Below are positions 47,121 to 58,874 of a stretch of DNA of 64,000 nt, one piece after another (position 1 is the first letter of the stretch; every line of letters starts with the position of its first letter). The DNA comes from Panaeolus papilionaceus (taxonomy: Eukaryota > Basidiomycota > Agaricomycetes > Agaricales). The stretch spans positions 2,604,001 through 2,668,000 of the forward strand of contig JADNRZ010000001.1 of the NCBI GenBank assembly GCA_015501605.1, read 5' to 3'. The translations under genes were made by a program, and so were the position numbers. The notes below the pieces were generated by a model. The model did no database searches, was not told where the DNA came from, and saw only the letters and a list, made by a program, of their open reading frames with translations.

Positions 47121-50100
47121 ATGTCGACTGCGACTAAAACCTCGGCGTGAGTCTTTATACGCTGCGAGGTCTTTCTTTTTCCGTGTTGCTCGCGATGTCA
47201 ACGACCACCACCAAGCCAGTGGTCTCTGCAGCCAGTCCAATTCCTCCGCCATCATCGCCAGAAAGGACCGGCTCATCGTGGCGAACTTCCCACTCGTCGA
47301 CTTCAATGTCTGCTTTGAGGTGGACTTCTTTTCCGATGGATATTGCATCTTCTCAGGGCGTTCGGAGCGATTTATATGAAAGCAGCTCAGCATCTGTCCT
47401 TTTAAAGCCTACAAATACCCATCGCGCATTGAAGAAGCCGAGTGTATGCGCTTTTCTTCCCCTTCCTTCTATCACAGCGTCACCTATTAGCACGCCAACA
47501 CCAAGCATTTCATCTCAAGACAAGGAATCGAGCTCGCCCTGTGTTACACGAATGTCTCTCCCATGTAATCCAACATGGATTGCAACACCACCTACACCTC
47601 CTTCAAAGTCAACTCGGAGATCTACTACCGACTATTCTCGACCGAGTACAAGTGCTTTGATCATACCTTCTGCCTCATTTCCAGCCTCGATGCATTCACA
47701 TGGAGGTTTTATTATGAATAAGACTGCCAAACGCTCCAAGTCTGTCCCTATTCTCTCTCCTCGATCCCGCACTGCATCAGAGTCCTCTTCATCGAGCTCG
47801 GTGGATGTCCATATCATCCCGAGTCCTCACATGGCGTTTGAAAGTCAAGAATACTTCAATGCCACATACCCCTCTACCAGCAAAGCGCTTGATGACGAAA
47901 TTCTTCCAGGGTCACCGAAGTCTATTTTCGTTTTGGGTGGCAGTCTTACAGACAGTGAAGACGAAATGGCCGACAATACCCGTGACACGAAACAATTTGG
48001 TTCAAAACTACCTATTAGTCAAACCGACAACGAAGAAAGTTTTGACAATGAAAGGACAAAAGACGGGTTACGACGATATTACGCTTTGAAAGAATTATTG
48101 AGCACTGAAGTTGGGTATTTGACGGATTTAAAGGCGTTGGTGACGGTGAGTCTATTTTTAGCACACTGTACTCCGTTTATTGAGGAACATTTTGAATTCT
48201 CATTCAATTCTCCTCAAAAGGTCTACCTCCGTAATCTTCCCACATTACAATCTCGTGTTCTCACGGCGAGCTCAACATTTGGACGTTCGACGGCCACCTT
48301 TGCGTCAGGGCCATGGATTCACTCCTATTCACAATTACAGGCAGCTGCTTCTACCTCGCCACCTACCGCCACTTCAGAACCCCAATCAACAGCTTCCACA
48401 CCATCCAAGGATAAGGCAATCCCACATCATCTTTTCAATGACAGGGACCTACAGTCTTTGATTAGGAATGCCGAAGAAATTCTGGAGCTTCATGAACACT
48501 TCGTCAAGGAGCTAACAATCATTCTACAACCTCTTGGAGTCACCATGGAAAGCGAGGAAGGTTCTGGAGATCCTGCAAGCCTGCACAGTCTCGATGCAGC
48601 CATTCGAGTGGTTTCAACCAAGTTTGCTACAGAGGTGTGTTACGACTTCAGTTACCCCTTCGACGCAAGAATTGACGTAGTGCCTTCAGGCTTCTCGTTT
48701 CAATGCTTATCAAATATTCTGTGCAGGCCATCCGGAAGCCCTGGATGTCGTCAGAAAAGCATTCCAACAGCACCCGACCGAAATGGATGCATTTGAACAT
48801 CGTTGCAACTCCATGGTTTTTGACATGACTGGAACTGGTACCAAGTCTTTCCGTTCGGAGCCACGACCTCGTCCATCTCGCAGTTCAACTGATGCCCCTC
48901 TCAGTCGTTCACTCACCTTAAGCGTGGATGATCGAAAGAGAACCATGTCCCTGACCTCGTTGGATGGTGCTGTGCGCTCACTCCGACCACGGCCGAGCAT
49001 GAATTTACCCAAGGATTCCGTAGTATTCCCGACAGAGTCCAAGAAGGAGAAGTTTCCTCCCCGGATCGCTTTCACAGACTACCTGATCAAGCCCATTCAA
49101 CGCATTTGCAAGTACCCACTACTTTTGGATCAACTTCTGACGTCCAAGTCCCTGCGCATCCGTGCCCACAATTACCCTGGTTCACGGTCCGATGTGGATG
49201 TCATTGTCGCCAGCGCAGCTCAGGCAATGCGGCATGTCGCAAGTTCAGTTGATGAAGCTCGTCATAAGCAAGATGTTGCCGTTCAGTCCTCTCTAATAGT
49301 CTCACGGATCTTCCTTGGGAACAGCATGCCTGCTCAAGGACTTTCATCCGCCTTTCTTTCATCTCTTGGGCCCTGTACACTGGCTGGATCTTTGGACACC
49401 ATGCATTACCACCCTAATCGTCCCCTTGGAGAGACGTTGAACGTCAAAGCAAAATATCTCGGCGCGTTTCTCTTTGATGGCGGCTATCTAATCCTTGTAA
49501 AAGTCTTGAAAGGGAGGAAATATGCACCACGACACTGGTTTTCTTTGCAGGAGTTGGAGGTTCATGATGTGGACGATGACGATGGTAGACCTTTTCAATT
49601 GTTATGATTTGTCCATGAATTAACCGCAGTTGTTTAGCGATGCTACCTTGTTCTTTCAGGCTTTCTGCCGGCGAGCAACACTTCGAGCTTGCAGCTGCTT
49701 GCCAGAGGGAGAAAGACACCTGGTTGACGTCCATCAGGGAGTCATTGTCTCACTCTTTTTCATGGGTCAACGAACCAACTCCGAGTTTCAAGATCGACAA
49801 CAAAGGAGAGCTGCGTCCGACTTCCGACGATGGTCATTCAGAGGCAATTCCGAGTATTCATTCCATCCCAGAGGTTGGAAATGGATCTGACACTGAAACA
49901 TCTGAGCCCTTCTTTGCATCCTTGCGGGGACATAGATCAAGGAGAAAGAAGTATCACTACGAAGCGATTACTCCTTTGCGCCAAGATCTACCAAGTCAAC
50001 CTCCAAGAAGAACTTCGTCTACTTCCGTCAAGTCCATCTTCACAATGACGGCCGATGTCGAAACTGTGGTTATTCGCCGTTCTTCCCAAGCTGCTAGGCT

Positions 50101-50851
50101 CCAGGTCGATCAGGGGTTGCAGGATGTCGTCTCCCAATCCTGTCTTAATGCACGCTCCTACGCATACACCCATGAAGAGGAGCTTTTCCAGGCTCCTAAA
50201 CTCATGCGATCCGGTTTTTCACGCTCGAATTCCACCATCGGCATGTCTCGCTTGTCCAAGCACGAAAGTGTTCGGGTACCCCGAAGGAGAACCGTCGAAA
50301 GCCTGGAAAACCTGACGCCTAAACCTAACAACTTTCAAACGTCGAGTCTCGGAAACCGAAATGTTAGGAATCTTCGAATCAATCCTGGACAGTTAGCTGA
50401 TGAGCAGGACGAAGTCTTTCTCCAAACTGAAGTTTCCCCATACTCTTCTCCTCCATCATCGCATCCATCCTCTCGTGTCGGATCACTCTTGTCCGCAGAA
50501 ACGCAATCGTCCTTCTTGCCTACACCTCCCCCTTGTGGTCGGGGGCCATCGCCGACCAAAGCGCGCTTGTTTGTGCGAAACGTTAGGGGCCTGTTCCATT
50601 TTCGGCCCTCCTCACCCGTCTCCCCTCTTCCTGTGATTATCACCCACCCTAGCCAGTCCTCTCTCAGTCCGTCTCAGGAATCCAATCCATCTCCATACCA
50701 TCGATTACACAGGTGGACCAAGGATTCCTTCCGTCGACGGACACGCAGTGTCCCGGACGGTTTCTCTGAAGACAGCATGTTTGATGAGACAAAAAAGTCA
50801 TACCATATGGCGGATTCTCCGACAAGAACCTCAGTTCCTTTCTCCAGCTGA
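47121..50851 (+). CDS. Second RhoGEF (DH-PH) protein
   Basis: This is a Rho-type exchange factor of about 1,110 residues. A long Ser/Thr/Pro-rich N-terminus precedes the DH domain. The DH domain starts RRYYALKELLSTEVGYLTDL, continues after an intron with NLPTLQSRVL, and shows the core FTDYLIKPIQRICKYPLLLD. A PH-like domain follows (YLGAFLFDGGYLILVKVL, then QREKDTWLTSIRESLSH). The C-terminal 380 residues are disordered and basic. The preferred start is 47121: ATGTCGACTGCGAC..., a GTGAGT donor at 47147 and acceptor at 47231 give MSTATKTSA-SPIPPPSSP. An alternative in-frame Met lies at 47195. A DH domain interrupted by a long Ser-rich insert is a notable feature. Confidence 0.8.
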
Positions 50852-51091
50852 ACATTGCAAGGCAAGATTTTATCAGCAATTACTTCAGGAGGTACTGTTG
50901 CACATTGTCGTGGAGTATGATACACATTGACATAAATCAATTGTAATTATTAATATGTACACTAGTAGTTTATCGGCAATTACCCCTCGAGTCTGTGCCT
51001 CCTAATCGCATGCATACATACATATAGGCATATCATTATACTGTTACATTATTCGTCGCAATCGACTATTGTCATATACTAGCCCGCGGGA
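50852..51091. other. Convergent intergenic region
   Basis: These are short 3' flanks of two convergent genes. No feature is seen. Confidence 0.6.
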
Positions 51092-52936
51092 TCATCGCGC
51101 CAATGCCATGCTCCGATTTGATTCCTCTTTTTTTATTTTGCGCGTTTTAGGGCTTTGTTGAGAGGTTTGCTGAAGCCTCCATTTGTTGGACCCGGTTTGT
51201 GCAAGAGAGAATCCCAAATCGGATAGGTGACCTTCATAATGACCTGAGACCAGTTGATTGAGTATTTCTTGAATACGGGCGTCTTTCAGAGTCCAACACC
51301 TGCTTATGACGAATTGTTGCTGTTGTAGAGGGAGTTTGGATAGTAGGGAAGCGGGGACAGAAAGAAGGTCAATGGCGAAACTGCAGCCTGGACTTGGACA
51401 TCGCCAATCGAAGCTGCCCGCTGGAAGGGTTGGCGACTCAAACATAAAAGGTGGGATTTGCGACGTTATCTGGAAGTCGAGTTCAGATGAGTTGTCGGAA
51501 TCATATTCTGTCGAAGCTTCGCTGAAGTCCGAGTCGAATTGGAAGGTAGGTTTTGGATGAGAGGGCTCCCTGTCAACGTCGTCGGGATCTGGGCTTGGGC
51601 TTTTTTGCTTCTTCTGTAACAACCTGTCAATCTAGAGACAAAGTAGTGAAAGACAATACATGCCTTTTGTTTGTGCGCGCGCTTTACAGAATTCTTGAGC
51701 CGCCTTTCCCATTCCTCTTTTGTGTCTCCGAATCTTGCCAATCTGGCGGCCAACTTTTCAAACCTTGCATGTTGTGCACCTTCGGCGCCTGAATGAAAGA
51801 TGCCCCATGGGTAGCCTGAATTTCTGGCAGAGAGAGAATCCTCTTGCGCATCGCGACAGAACGCGATCCATGAGGGAATATCAAGCATCTGGGCATTTTT
51901 GCTGGCTGTAGCAACTTGGACGGCCAGTAACCATTCAGCGTGTTGTGCGAACACACCTCGTATGTGGGCATGCGCAAGATGGCGCACATGGCGGGGTTCA
52001 GTTGATATCCTTAGCACTTCCCTGATAGGTTGGTTGTATCTGAGGTAGGAGCTCACTGCTTGGGGGAGCCCCATGCTGTAATAACAGTCTGTAAGCCAGC
52101 TAAGATCACGCTTGTGGAGAGGTGTTTTATGCTCGTCCTCCTCAATGAACTTTCTAAGGAGAAGGAGGAGCTGTGATCTCTCCAAGAACGCTCTGCTCCT
52201 CAACATTGTTTCCGGGTGCATGCTCCTGACGACGAAGTTACGGTTCCTAGGAGAGAGATAAGTGTGAACGTTTGGCATCATACAACAGAGCACTCACTCT
52301 GTCGCAACGAAAACAATCAAAGCCCCGGGATAACTTTTAGCTGCAAAGAACCCAATGAGTACCAAACTATGAAAGCTGAGAATATGACGCTACTCACAAA
52401 CAAGAGAGGCCAGCATCCTTTTCACACAAGCTATCCTCACCTTCAATGTATACCCCTCCCCACTCCTGGGACCATAGATATTTTTCAATGTCAAAGCGCT
52501 CCGTCCATTGATGGAGTGAATCTGGTTGTCATACGCCCTCAAATCCCGCTCAAGTTCCCTCCTTGCTTGAGGGAGCAACCAATCCAACGACTCAACCTCA
52601 ATGACCCCAAAGAGTATAACGTCTTGGTTTCCCTGGAGCATTGAGCCGGCAGGTGGAGTGTTGATATACTCGCTATCATCAAAGCTAATTGATAATCGAT
52701 AACGAAATGCAGAGGTTGTCCAGTTGAGATTCTGGCTGGTATAAACTTATAAAAATGTTGTCATACCCTATTTGCTCTTTGTTGAGGTAAAGTTCTACAT
52801 CTGTTAAAGCTGGGATACAGCCGGTAGGAGGGAATTTCTTGGGATTGAAGAATGAAAAGTCATCATAGGGGCCATAAATATGATCAAGGACACCTAGGAG
52901 ATGCTTTTTTTGTATGCTGTGACTGGGAGTACTCAT
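51092..52936 (-). CDS. Unrecognised protein, probably basidiomycete-specific
   Basis: I do not recognise a known domain. The exons join in frame: MSTPSHSIQKKHLLGVLDHI..., an intron after NKEQI, FDDSEYINTPPAGSMLQGNQ, then LPQARRELERDLRAYDNQI and GYTLKVRIACVKRMLASL. Next come SYPGALIVFVATE and NRNFVVRSMHPETMLRSRAF. A helical, histidine-containing region follows (EVLRISTEPRHVRHLAHAHI, then RGVFAQHAEWLLAVQVATAS). A 56-nt intron from GTAAAG joins ERRLKNS to IDRLLQKKQKS. The tail is acidic, has two cysteines (WRCPSPGCSF) and ends in a basic Lys/Arg-rich stretch. Length is about 530 residues. The coherent splicing supports a real gene; the function is unknown. Confidence 0.7.
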
Positions 52937-53435
52937 GAATGGCGTTGGTTAAGTTGAGAGGCAACAATCTGTAATTATAGGGGTCCTTCCCACGATGCTT
53001 CAAGCCATCGAAACCAACAGAGTTGTGTGCCTACGTCGATGTTGTCGGTATGTGGGCGTGATATTGAACACTAAAGGAGTACAGGTAATGGGGCAGTGCT
53101 TATTTATAATGCTCTACAGATAGGTAAAGGTGATCTATTCCTAATTGGAATGTGGATCTGAGGAGCTAAAGGTTCGAAAGAACGAGTGTTGAATAGAATA
53201 ACATGATGTCTGGTCATACACTGGAGGCATGGTCGACAAGGCGCATTATTTAAACGTAAGACGACACAAAGAGAAAATATTTCAGAACAGCTGATGGGGA
53301 AATTCCAAGTACCATGATAAGAGCAATGGAAGGAAAGTGTGCAAACAGGTACCAGAAACCAAAATCAATGCTATGAATGAGTTCCGCCAGAAAAGTGTCC
53401 ATTAAATATTAAAGTGGATGCAGAGATGGGAACGG
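52937..53435. other. Intergenic region between tandem minus-strand genes
   Basis: About 500 bp. This holds the promoter of the unrecognised gene and the 3' flank of GRR1. I see no gene or repeat. Confidence 0.55.
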
Positions 53436-56142
53436 TTAATGGTGAGGGGCACTACCCGACGCGGTGTCATTATGCTCTTGACGAACATCAGGAGAAGAAC
53501 GTCCAAAGAAGGTGCTGGCATAATGCTCAGCAGCGTAGAGGGTGTTGCGAATCTTGCGTTTGACGCTACCCCGCTGTTGCGGAGTTGCTCGACTAGTAGT
53601 GCCCTGAGCTAGTGGCTGCCCAGGTGGGGATGATGGTATGTTGTCAGTTGTAAATGTCGAAGGTCCAACAACGACATTGTCACCTTCAGAATGACGCCTT
53701 GGAGTGTTCTGTGTGCCTGGAGGTTGTTGGATAATCGGTGGTATCGGTGGTGGTGGTTGCCTCGGAACTCTGTCGCGGTTATTGGTTCTAGACGCAGAGC
53801 CCCCTTGCGCGCCTCGTCCATGTCCAATTTCAGCATAGTTCAAGTCTGGCGTCAACGCTCCGGGTCCTCTTGGCGATGCAACAGCCGCGCGTTCATGATA
53901 GTTGCGAAAAAAGCCAGCACCATTAGACTGGTTAGTTCCACCGCTATGGCTAGACATGGCGTCGCTAGGTGGAGGTGAGCCAGGTGACTCCACAAGGGGT
54001 AAAACATCTGCCATGGACCGGTTATCAGTCCGGACGCGGACACGGGAAGGACGAGCAGTGGACGAAGACGAAAATGCTTGAATTTGATTCATGTTTCCAG
54101 GAGGGCCAACAAACACAGGGCCAGAGGGTTCTGCAAAGTTGACAAAAGGTGGGTGGACATTGAACTGTTGTTGTGGAGGAAGATCTGTCATAATGACATC
54201 CGTCGAAATGATGTCTGGTTGCGCCAGGGGGGCCATGTCCCTTCCTTCAGTGTTATCTGGCTCTGGGGTATCTTCAGCTTGATAAGGCTCTCCGTCAAAA
54301 TCATCGTCCTCCAGTTCATATTCCGTGTCATCAGTATTACTCATCTCCGTGATGCGATCGAACAACTCAGTTAAGTATGTTCTAAGTTGCGAAACACCTT
54401 TCCCAGAGAAGACGCAGAAGCCTAGGCGTTGACCTGGTGTGAATTCCTAGACAAAAGGCAGGACAAAAGACGGATTAGCATTGGACATGACAAAGAGCTT
54501 CTGGACCCTACCTTGGGAGCTTCACGACAAAACCTTTGGAGTTCTGGCTGACGGAATGCAGGGACGCCTGTCAAACTCAGATGGGTCAACTTGTGCAGCT
54601 TGAGCAGCAGGAAGTGAATAGCCATGACAGAGATCTGGTCACAATAGGATAGGTGAATGCGTTCTAAAGTGGCATGCCTCTCGGCAAGTGCGTAAATGGC
54701 CTCGTCTGTGAGCTGATTCACGCGCACAAGACCAACGCGGCGTAGCTTGGGAAGGGCTGAGAGTTCGAAAACAGACATGTCTGTGAGAAGGTTGCAGTCT
54801 GTTGACAGGATCAGCACACAGCAAGGCGGGGATATGGAACCGAAAACCTACTGGCAAAATCAATGTATCTAATCCTTGTGCAGGCGCGCGCAAGTGCCCT
54901 TACAGATCTGTCGGTGATTTTGTTGGCATGGCCTAGATGGAGTTGATGTAGGTGACGTCCCAATTTGCAGATGGACTCGACTGCCTTGTCGGTGATGAGA
55001 GTGCATTTGGATAAGACGAGATTTCGTATTTTGGGCGCGTGTGATATGATGCCCTCTACAGCATCATCGCCAACGAGATGACAAGCTGTCAAATCAAGCA
55101 TACGGAGGTTGTCAAAAGTGCGATTAATGATGAGTGGGGGTAGGGAATCATCTGAATTGCGTGGATGGTTGGTATTGGCAAAGGGATTAACAATGTCGGT
55201 CAAAGTGTCTTTCTTCATCGCAGCTGGGAAAGCGGTATCTGTAATGAGTGGACAATGGGAAAGACGCAATTCCCTCATGTATGTGAGATTGGTCCAGATA
55301 AGGCGGACTGAAACATCGGTAATGAGTGGGCAGTGATGGAGATCCATTTCTAGTAACATTGGGCAAGCTTGGGTCAGGGAAATAACTGATGCGTCGGTGA
55401 GAAGGTTTAGGCCTGAGAGTTTGACCCGGCGGAGGAGTGGGCATGAATGTGCTAGCGCAATAATAGCTTCATCCGTGACCCTCTCGCAACCAGTGAGGTT
55501 GATGCCTTGTAAGCGGGTTGCAACGGCAGCCAAACTAATAACTGCTTCGCTTGTAGTATTGACGACTCCAGTAAGGTCAAGAGCAACGAGATTATAAAAG
55601 CAAGGAAGGACAGTTTGGAGAATATGAGCTGAAATCTGCTTGCAACCGACAAGGGTGAGGCGTTCCACTCTATCGCAAGCGGAGAAATGGGTAAAGATCT
55701 CGTCTGTTAGGGTTGGACCATGATTGATGAAGTTGAGACGTCGAATAAATCTTGAATATGTAAAAGTTTGGTTAGGACTGCGTAGAAGTTGAGCCATCTT
55801 GTAGACGGTGTTGAACTTTGGAAAGGCTGGTTTGTGCCACAAAAGTTCCACAGCACATTCACAGAATGTATGTGAAACTTGCATTGCGGTGAATAGATCT
55901 TTGGTGTTATGAAGATGTTTAAAGACATGGATAAGGACTTCTGGGGGAATTGAAAGAATAGGTGCGAATGATGTTGAATGTGGGGGTTGTTGCTGGAGTA
56001 GACTTTGGCTCTTGATTGCCCATTGTGCTGGTGAAGGAATAAGATCGTGTTGAAAAGCAAATTGAGGAATTTCCTCGTCAATATCGTCGTCGTCTGATAC
56101 TGAAGTTGTAGAAGGTGCGTGGTGTTTGTATAAAGAGACCAT
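53436..56142 (-). CDS. GRR1: GRR1, F-box and LRR subunit of SCF-Grr1
   Basis: This is the substrate-recognition subunit of an SCF ubiquitin ligase that in yeast controls G1 cyclins and nutrient signalling. The F-box lies at about residues 60-105 (ILSIPPEVLIHVFKHLHNTK then DLFTAMQVSHTFCECA). It is followed by at least ten LRRs (for example LVALDLTGVVNTTSEAVISL, LQGINLTGCERVTDEAIIAL, LLEMDLHHCPLITDVSVRLI). The last exons join EAPK to EFTPGQRLGFCVFSGKGVS, then an acidic and Pro/Ser-rich tail of about 300 residues. The total is about 850 residues. The start at 56142 (MVSLYKHHAPSTTSV) is the first Met. A paralogue lacking the F-box lies 8 kb away. Confidence 0.93.
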
Positions 56143-56242
56143 GGAAGTAGTGGATCAAGAGGTGGTGGCCACTGGAATGAGGAACAGAGACAGCTAAAAC
56201 CCCAAACACGTGCTCTTTCTTTTTAACGCACACTCATTAACT
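56143..56242. promoter_or_regulatory. 100-bp bidirectional promoter with CACGTG
   Basis: This is the space between the GRR1 start (-) and the start of the small unknown gene (+). It contains CACGTG at 56217-56222. It must serve both genes if both start sites are right. Confidence 0.45.
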
Positions 56243-56787
56243 ATGTCCTCTCAACTTGAATCTTCATTACCATCTAAAGTTGGTTAAACCTTTACTATTA
56301 TTCCTATTATTCTTTCTAATTAATCTGTAGTCTTTTCAAGATCGTCTAAAAGATATTGATCATCTTAAACCAGGTCCAGAATATTTTGAAGCAAGAAGAA
56401 AATTATGGCTTGAACAGACTTCAAATCATCGTCAAAGGCAACACCCTCAAGCTGTACAAAACTTGGTAGAACTACTTGACGACCCAAATGCCGTTTATAG
56501 CAGATATACTTGGGATAATTCTCTCAGAAAAATATGGAAGAATCTATCTACAGGTGCTAAGCTCAAGCATAATTTCCCATTGAATCTACTTGTATGTTGC
56601 TTTAATAAATCTTATTCCTCGTTGCATTCATCTATGTTATCATTCTACACATGCATAGATCAAACTCTTACACGCTGCATGGATGCGTGATGATACTTGG
56701 CCACCAGGTGCAATTGCTCCAGATTCCGACGATGAAAGACAAGCAGCTGCAGATGCGGCAGTAGGTCAAATCCCTGTCGTTCCTTAG
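56243..56787 (+). CDS. Small protein, unrecognised
   Basis: Three exons give about 135 residues with no membrane segment or signal peptide. The sequence reads MSSQLESSLPSK, then SFQDRLKDIDHLKPGPEYFE, ARRKLWLEQTSNHRQRQHPQ, LVELLDDPNAVYSRYTWDNS and IKLLHAAWMRDDTWPPGAIA. The tail is DERQAAADAAVGQIPVVP. It is rich in Trp and charged residues and probably helical. The first intron is short with a GTTGGT donor. I do not recognise the family. It is divergent from GRR1. Confidence 0.6.
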
Positions 56788-57285
56788 CCACTACCTGCCA
56801 AATTCTAACGTCAGTCCCACACTTCCTCCCGATCCCCAGAACATCCCTATAATTCTATCCTTGTTCCAAATTAGCCTATGTGGGCCTCCATTGCAACTTA
56901 TCACGATACCACTTGATGAACATATGGCTATTTTATTCCATGGACTTTGGACATTACTCCACCCCAGATTTACGTTTTTGTATAGTATCGGATTAGGAGA
57001 AACCTAGTAGATCATCATGTAGTTTATCCATCTTCCACTAGGGTATAGCCCATCTTCTTTACATTCTTCCAATAACAAAGCAGATCGATAACGAATGTGT
57101 ACACAAGGAGAAGAGGAAAACTTTGAAATTATGCACGTCATGACATTCTCCGTCCATGCCGAAAAATATATGTAGGCAATTTCAACCGTCTGTTCAGGAA
57201 TCGTTTCATGCCATCCGTCAATCCTTTTTAGCAAGAATGCACCTTCCTTCCAGGATAATACTTTTGGGGATGTTCGAATCTGATC
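56788..57285. other. Convergent intergenic region
   Basis: This holds the 3' flanks of the small unknown gene and LSM3. I see open frames on the minus strand but no recognisable protein. LSM3 itself ends at 57286. Confidence 0.55.
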
Positions 57286-57751
57286 CTATGTACGAGCTGG
57301 TGGTGAAACCTGCAAGGTACCACATATTAGGAAGTGGGCTGCACGCTACAGAAACACGCACCAAGATCACACCGTCTCCACGGACGAAAAGCATGTCCAT
57401 CTTTCTCTTGGCCACCTGCGTCAGACAATCGTAGTTTTCATCAGAGTTTAGAGCATAGTACAATGAATTGGACGCGTACATTGACTACTCCTCGTCCATT
57501 AATCGTGCTCTCAGGGTCCACAATCATAATGGTCTCCTCGACGTCACTCATAATCAAGTTCATGTGCCCGTCGTAAGCCTAGAATGACAATAACTGATAA
57601 ATTCTTCGCCCGGGTATTAAAAGAAGTGCATTAATACATGAAGGATACCACTCAATTCGCGATCTCCTCTAAGCTTTACGAACACTCTCTCACTCAATGA
57701 GAGGCGAATGAGATCGAGGGGCTCTTGGATGCCAGTTACTGATGCATCCAT
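57286..57751 (-). CDS. LSM3: U6 snRNA-associated Sm-like protein LSM3
   Basis: LSM3 is a subunit of the nuclear LSM2-8 ring on U6 snRNA and of the cytosolic LSM1-7 mRNA-decay ring. Four exons give about 95 residues. They read [20 protein letters not shown] then [18 protein letters not shown] (Sm1 motif), [25 protein letters not shown] joined to [18 protein letters not shown] (Sm2 motif), and VSPPART. The last exon follows a GTGCGT...TTGCAG intron and the stop lies at 57286. The gene is divergent from U1-C. Confidence 0.93.
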
Positions 57752-57933
57752 AGTAAAAAGACTGCTAGATGAGTATTTATGGTGAGGTCGTCACTGTAAA
57801 CAGCCGCGCTGAACGAGTTGATCGACTGCGATTGATTGCTAGGTCACGTGATAGTGTATTTAGAAGTCCGACATGGGGAAGGTGACTTGATCGCTGTCCA
57901 AGTTGGTACCAAAGACTTTGGTCAACAACCACG
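57752..57933. promoter_or_regulatory. Shared LSM3/U1-C promoter
   Basis: This 182-bp spacer between two splicing genes contains the 8-bp palindrome TCACGTGA (CACGTG at 57845-57850). Shared regulation is plausible because both products are spliceosome components, but not shown. Confidence 0.45.
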
Positions 57934-58874
57934 ATGCCGGTAAGCTGTATAACTCTATATTGCGTTTTCTATGAAACTAACAAACAACAGAAACACTACT
58001 GTGACTACTGTGATGTGTTTCTGACTCACGATTCTACTTCAGGTAAATCGCGTTCACAATTTTGACGCAGTTCAGTCACTTAACATCGACTTTTACAGTC
58101 AGAAAAGCTCACAACAGTGGCAGGAATCATCTGGCAAATGTTCGTGATTACTATGCGTGTAAGTTCTATTTGCGAGCTTTAATTCGTATGCACCCGACTT
58201 GACATGTTCTTCTTTAGCACTAGGACACGACAAAGCCCAAAACATTATTGATCAAATCACGTCTGCTTATGAGAGTGGTGGTGGACCTCCTCCTGGTGGA
58301 TTCGGCTTTGGTCCTCAACATCTAGGTGGTCCCGGTCCATCATATGGTGGTGGTCCACCGCCGATGGGTTACCCTCCCATGCCACCGCCTGGATTTGGTG
58401 GACGTGAGTTTCTGAACCGAATTCCAAATGATCAACCATGGGAACTCATCATTGAATTGAATTATCTTACAGCCAAACCGCCCTTCCCTCCCGGCGGCGG
58501 ATTTCCACCCATGGGCCCTCCAGGGATGCCCCCATTCCCGCCTAATCAAATGCCACCACCTGGGATGGGTGGGCCACCAGGTTTCGGTGAGTAGTGACTG
58601 TACTGTTAAATTTGGAGTCATAGGACTAAACTTAGACCTTGTTCGTAATAAAGGTGCGCCGCCTTTCCCTCCTGGACAAGGACCTCCAGGAATGCCACCC
58701 TTCCCTCCCAATAATAACAACAGTGCACCTCCGAACTTCCCCCCAGGACCTCCCCCTGGTAACTTTAACGGACCACCCGGACCAGCCCCGGCGTCAAATA
58801 ATTCCGGGTCTTCTCAAGGTGCACCTCCCGCGATCCATCCTGACCGCTTGCGAATGATGGGTGGTGGACGCTGA
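57934..58874 (+). CDS. YHC1: U1 small nuclear ribonucleoprotein C
   Basis: U1-C stabilises U1 snRNA pairing with the 5' splice site. Exon 1 is only six coding bases (ATGCCG). It joins to [20 protein letters not shown], and then AHNSGRNHLANVRDYYA, the conserved C2H2-type finger at residues 3-45. The rest is very rich in Gly and Pro (GGPPPMGYPPMPPPGFGG and similar), interrupted by introns. The tail ends PPAIHPDRLRMMGGGR. Length is about 205 residues. Four to five introns. The proline-rich tail is typical of U1-C and variable in length. Confidence 0.95.

Noticed and set aside
57004..57234. A separate 76-residue protein downstream of LSM3
   Set aside because: It is a shadow frame in the LSM3 3' flank with no homology or clear promoter.
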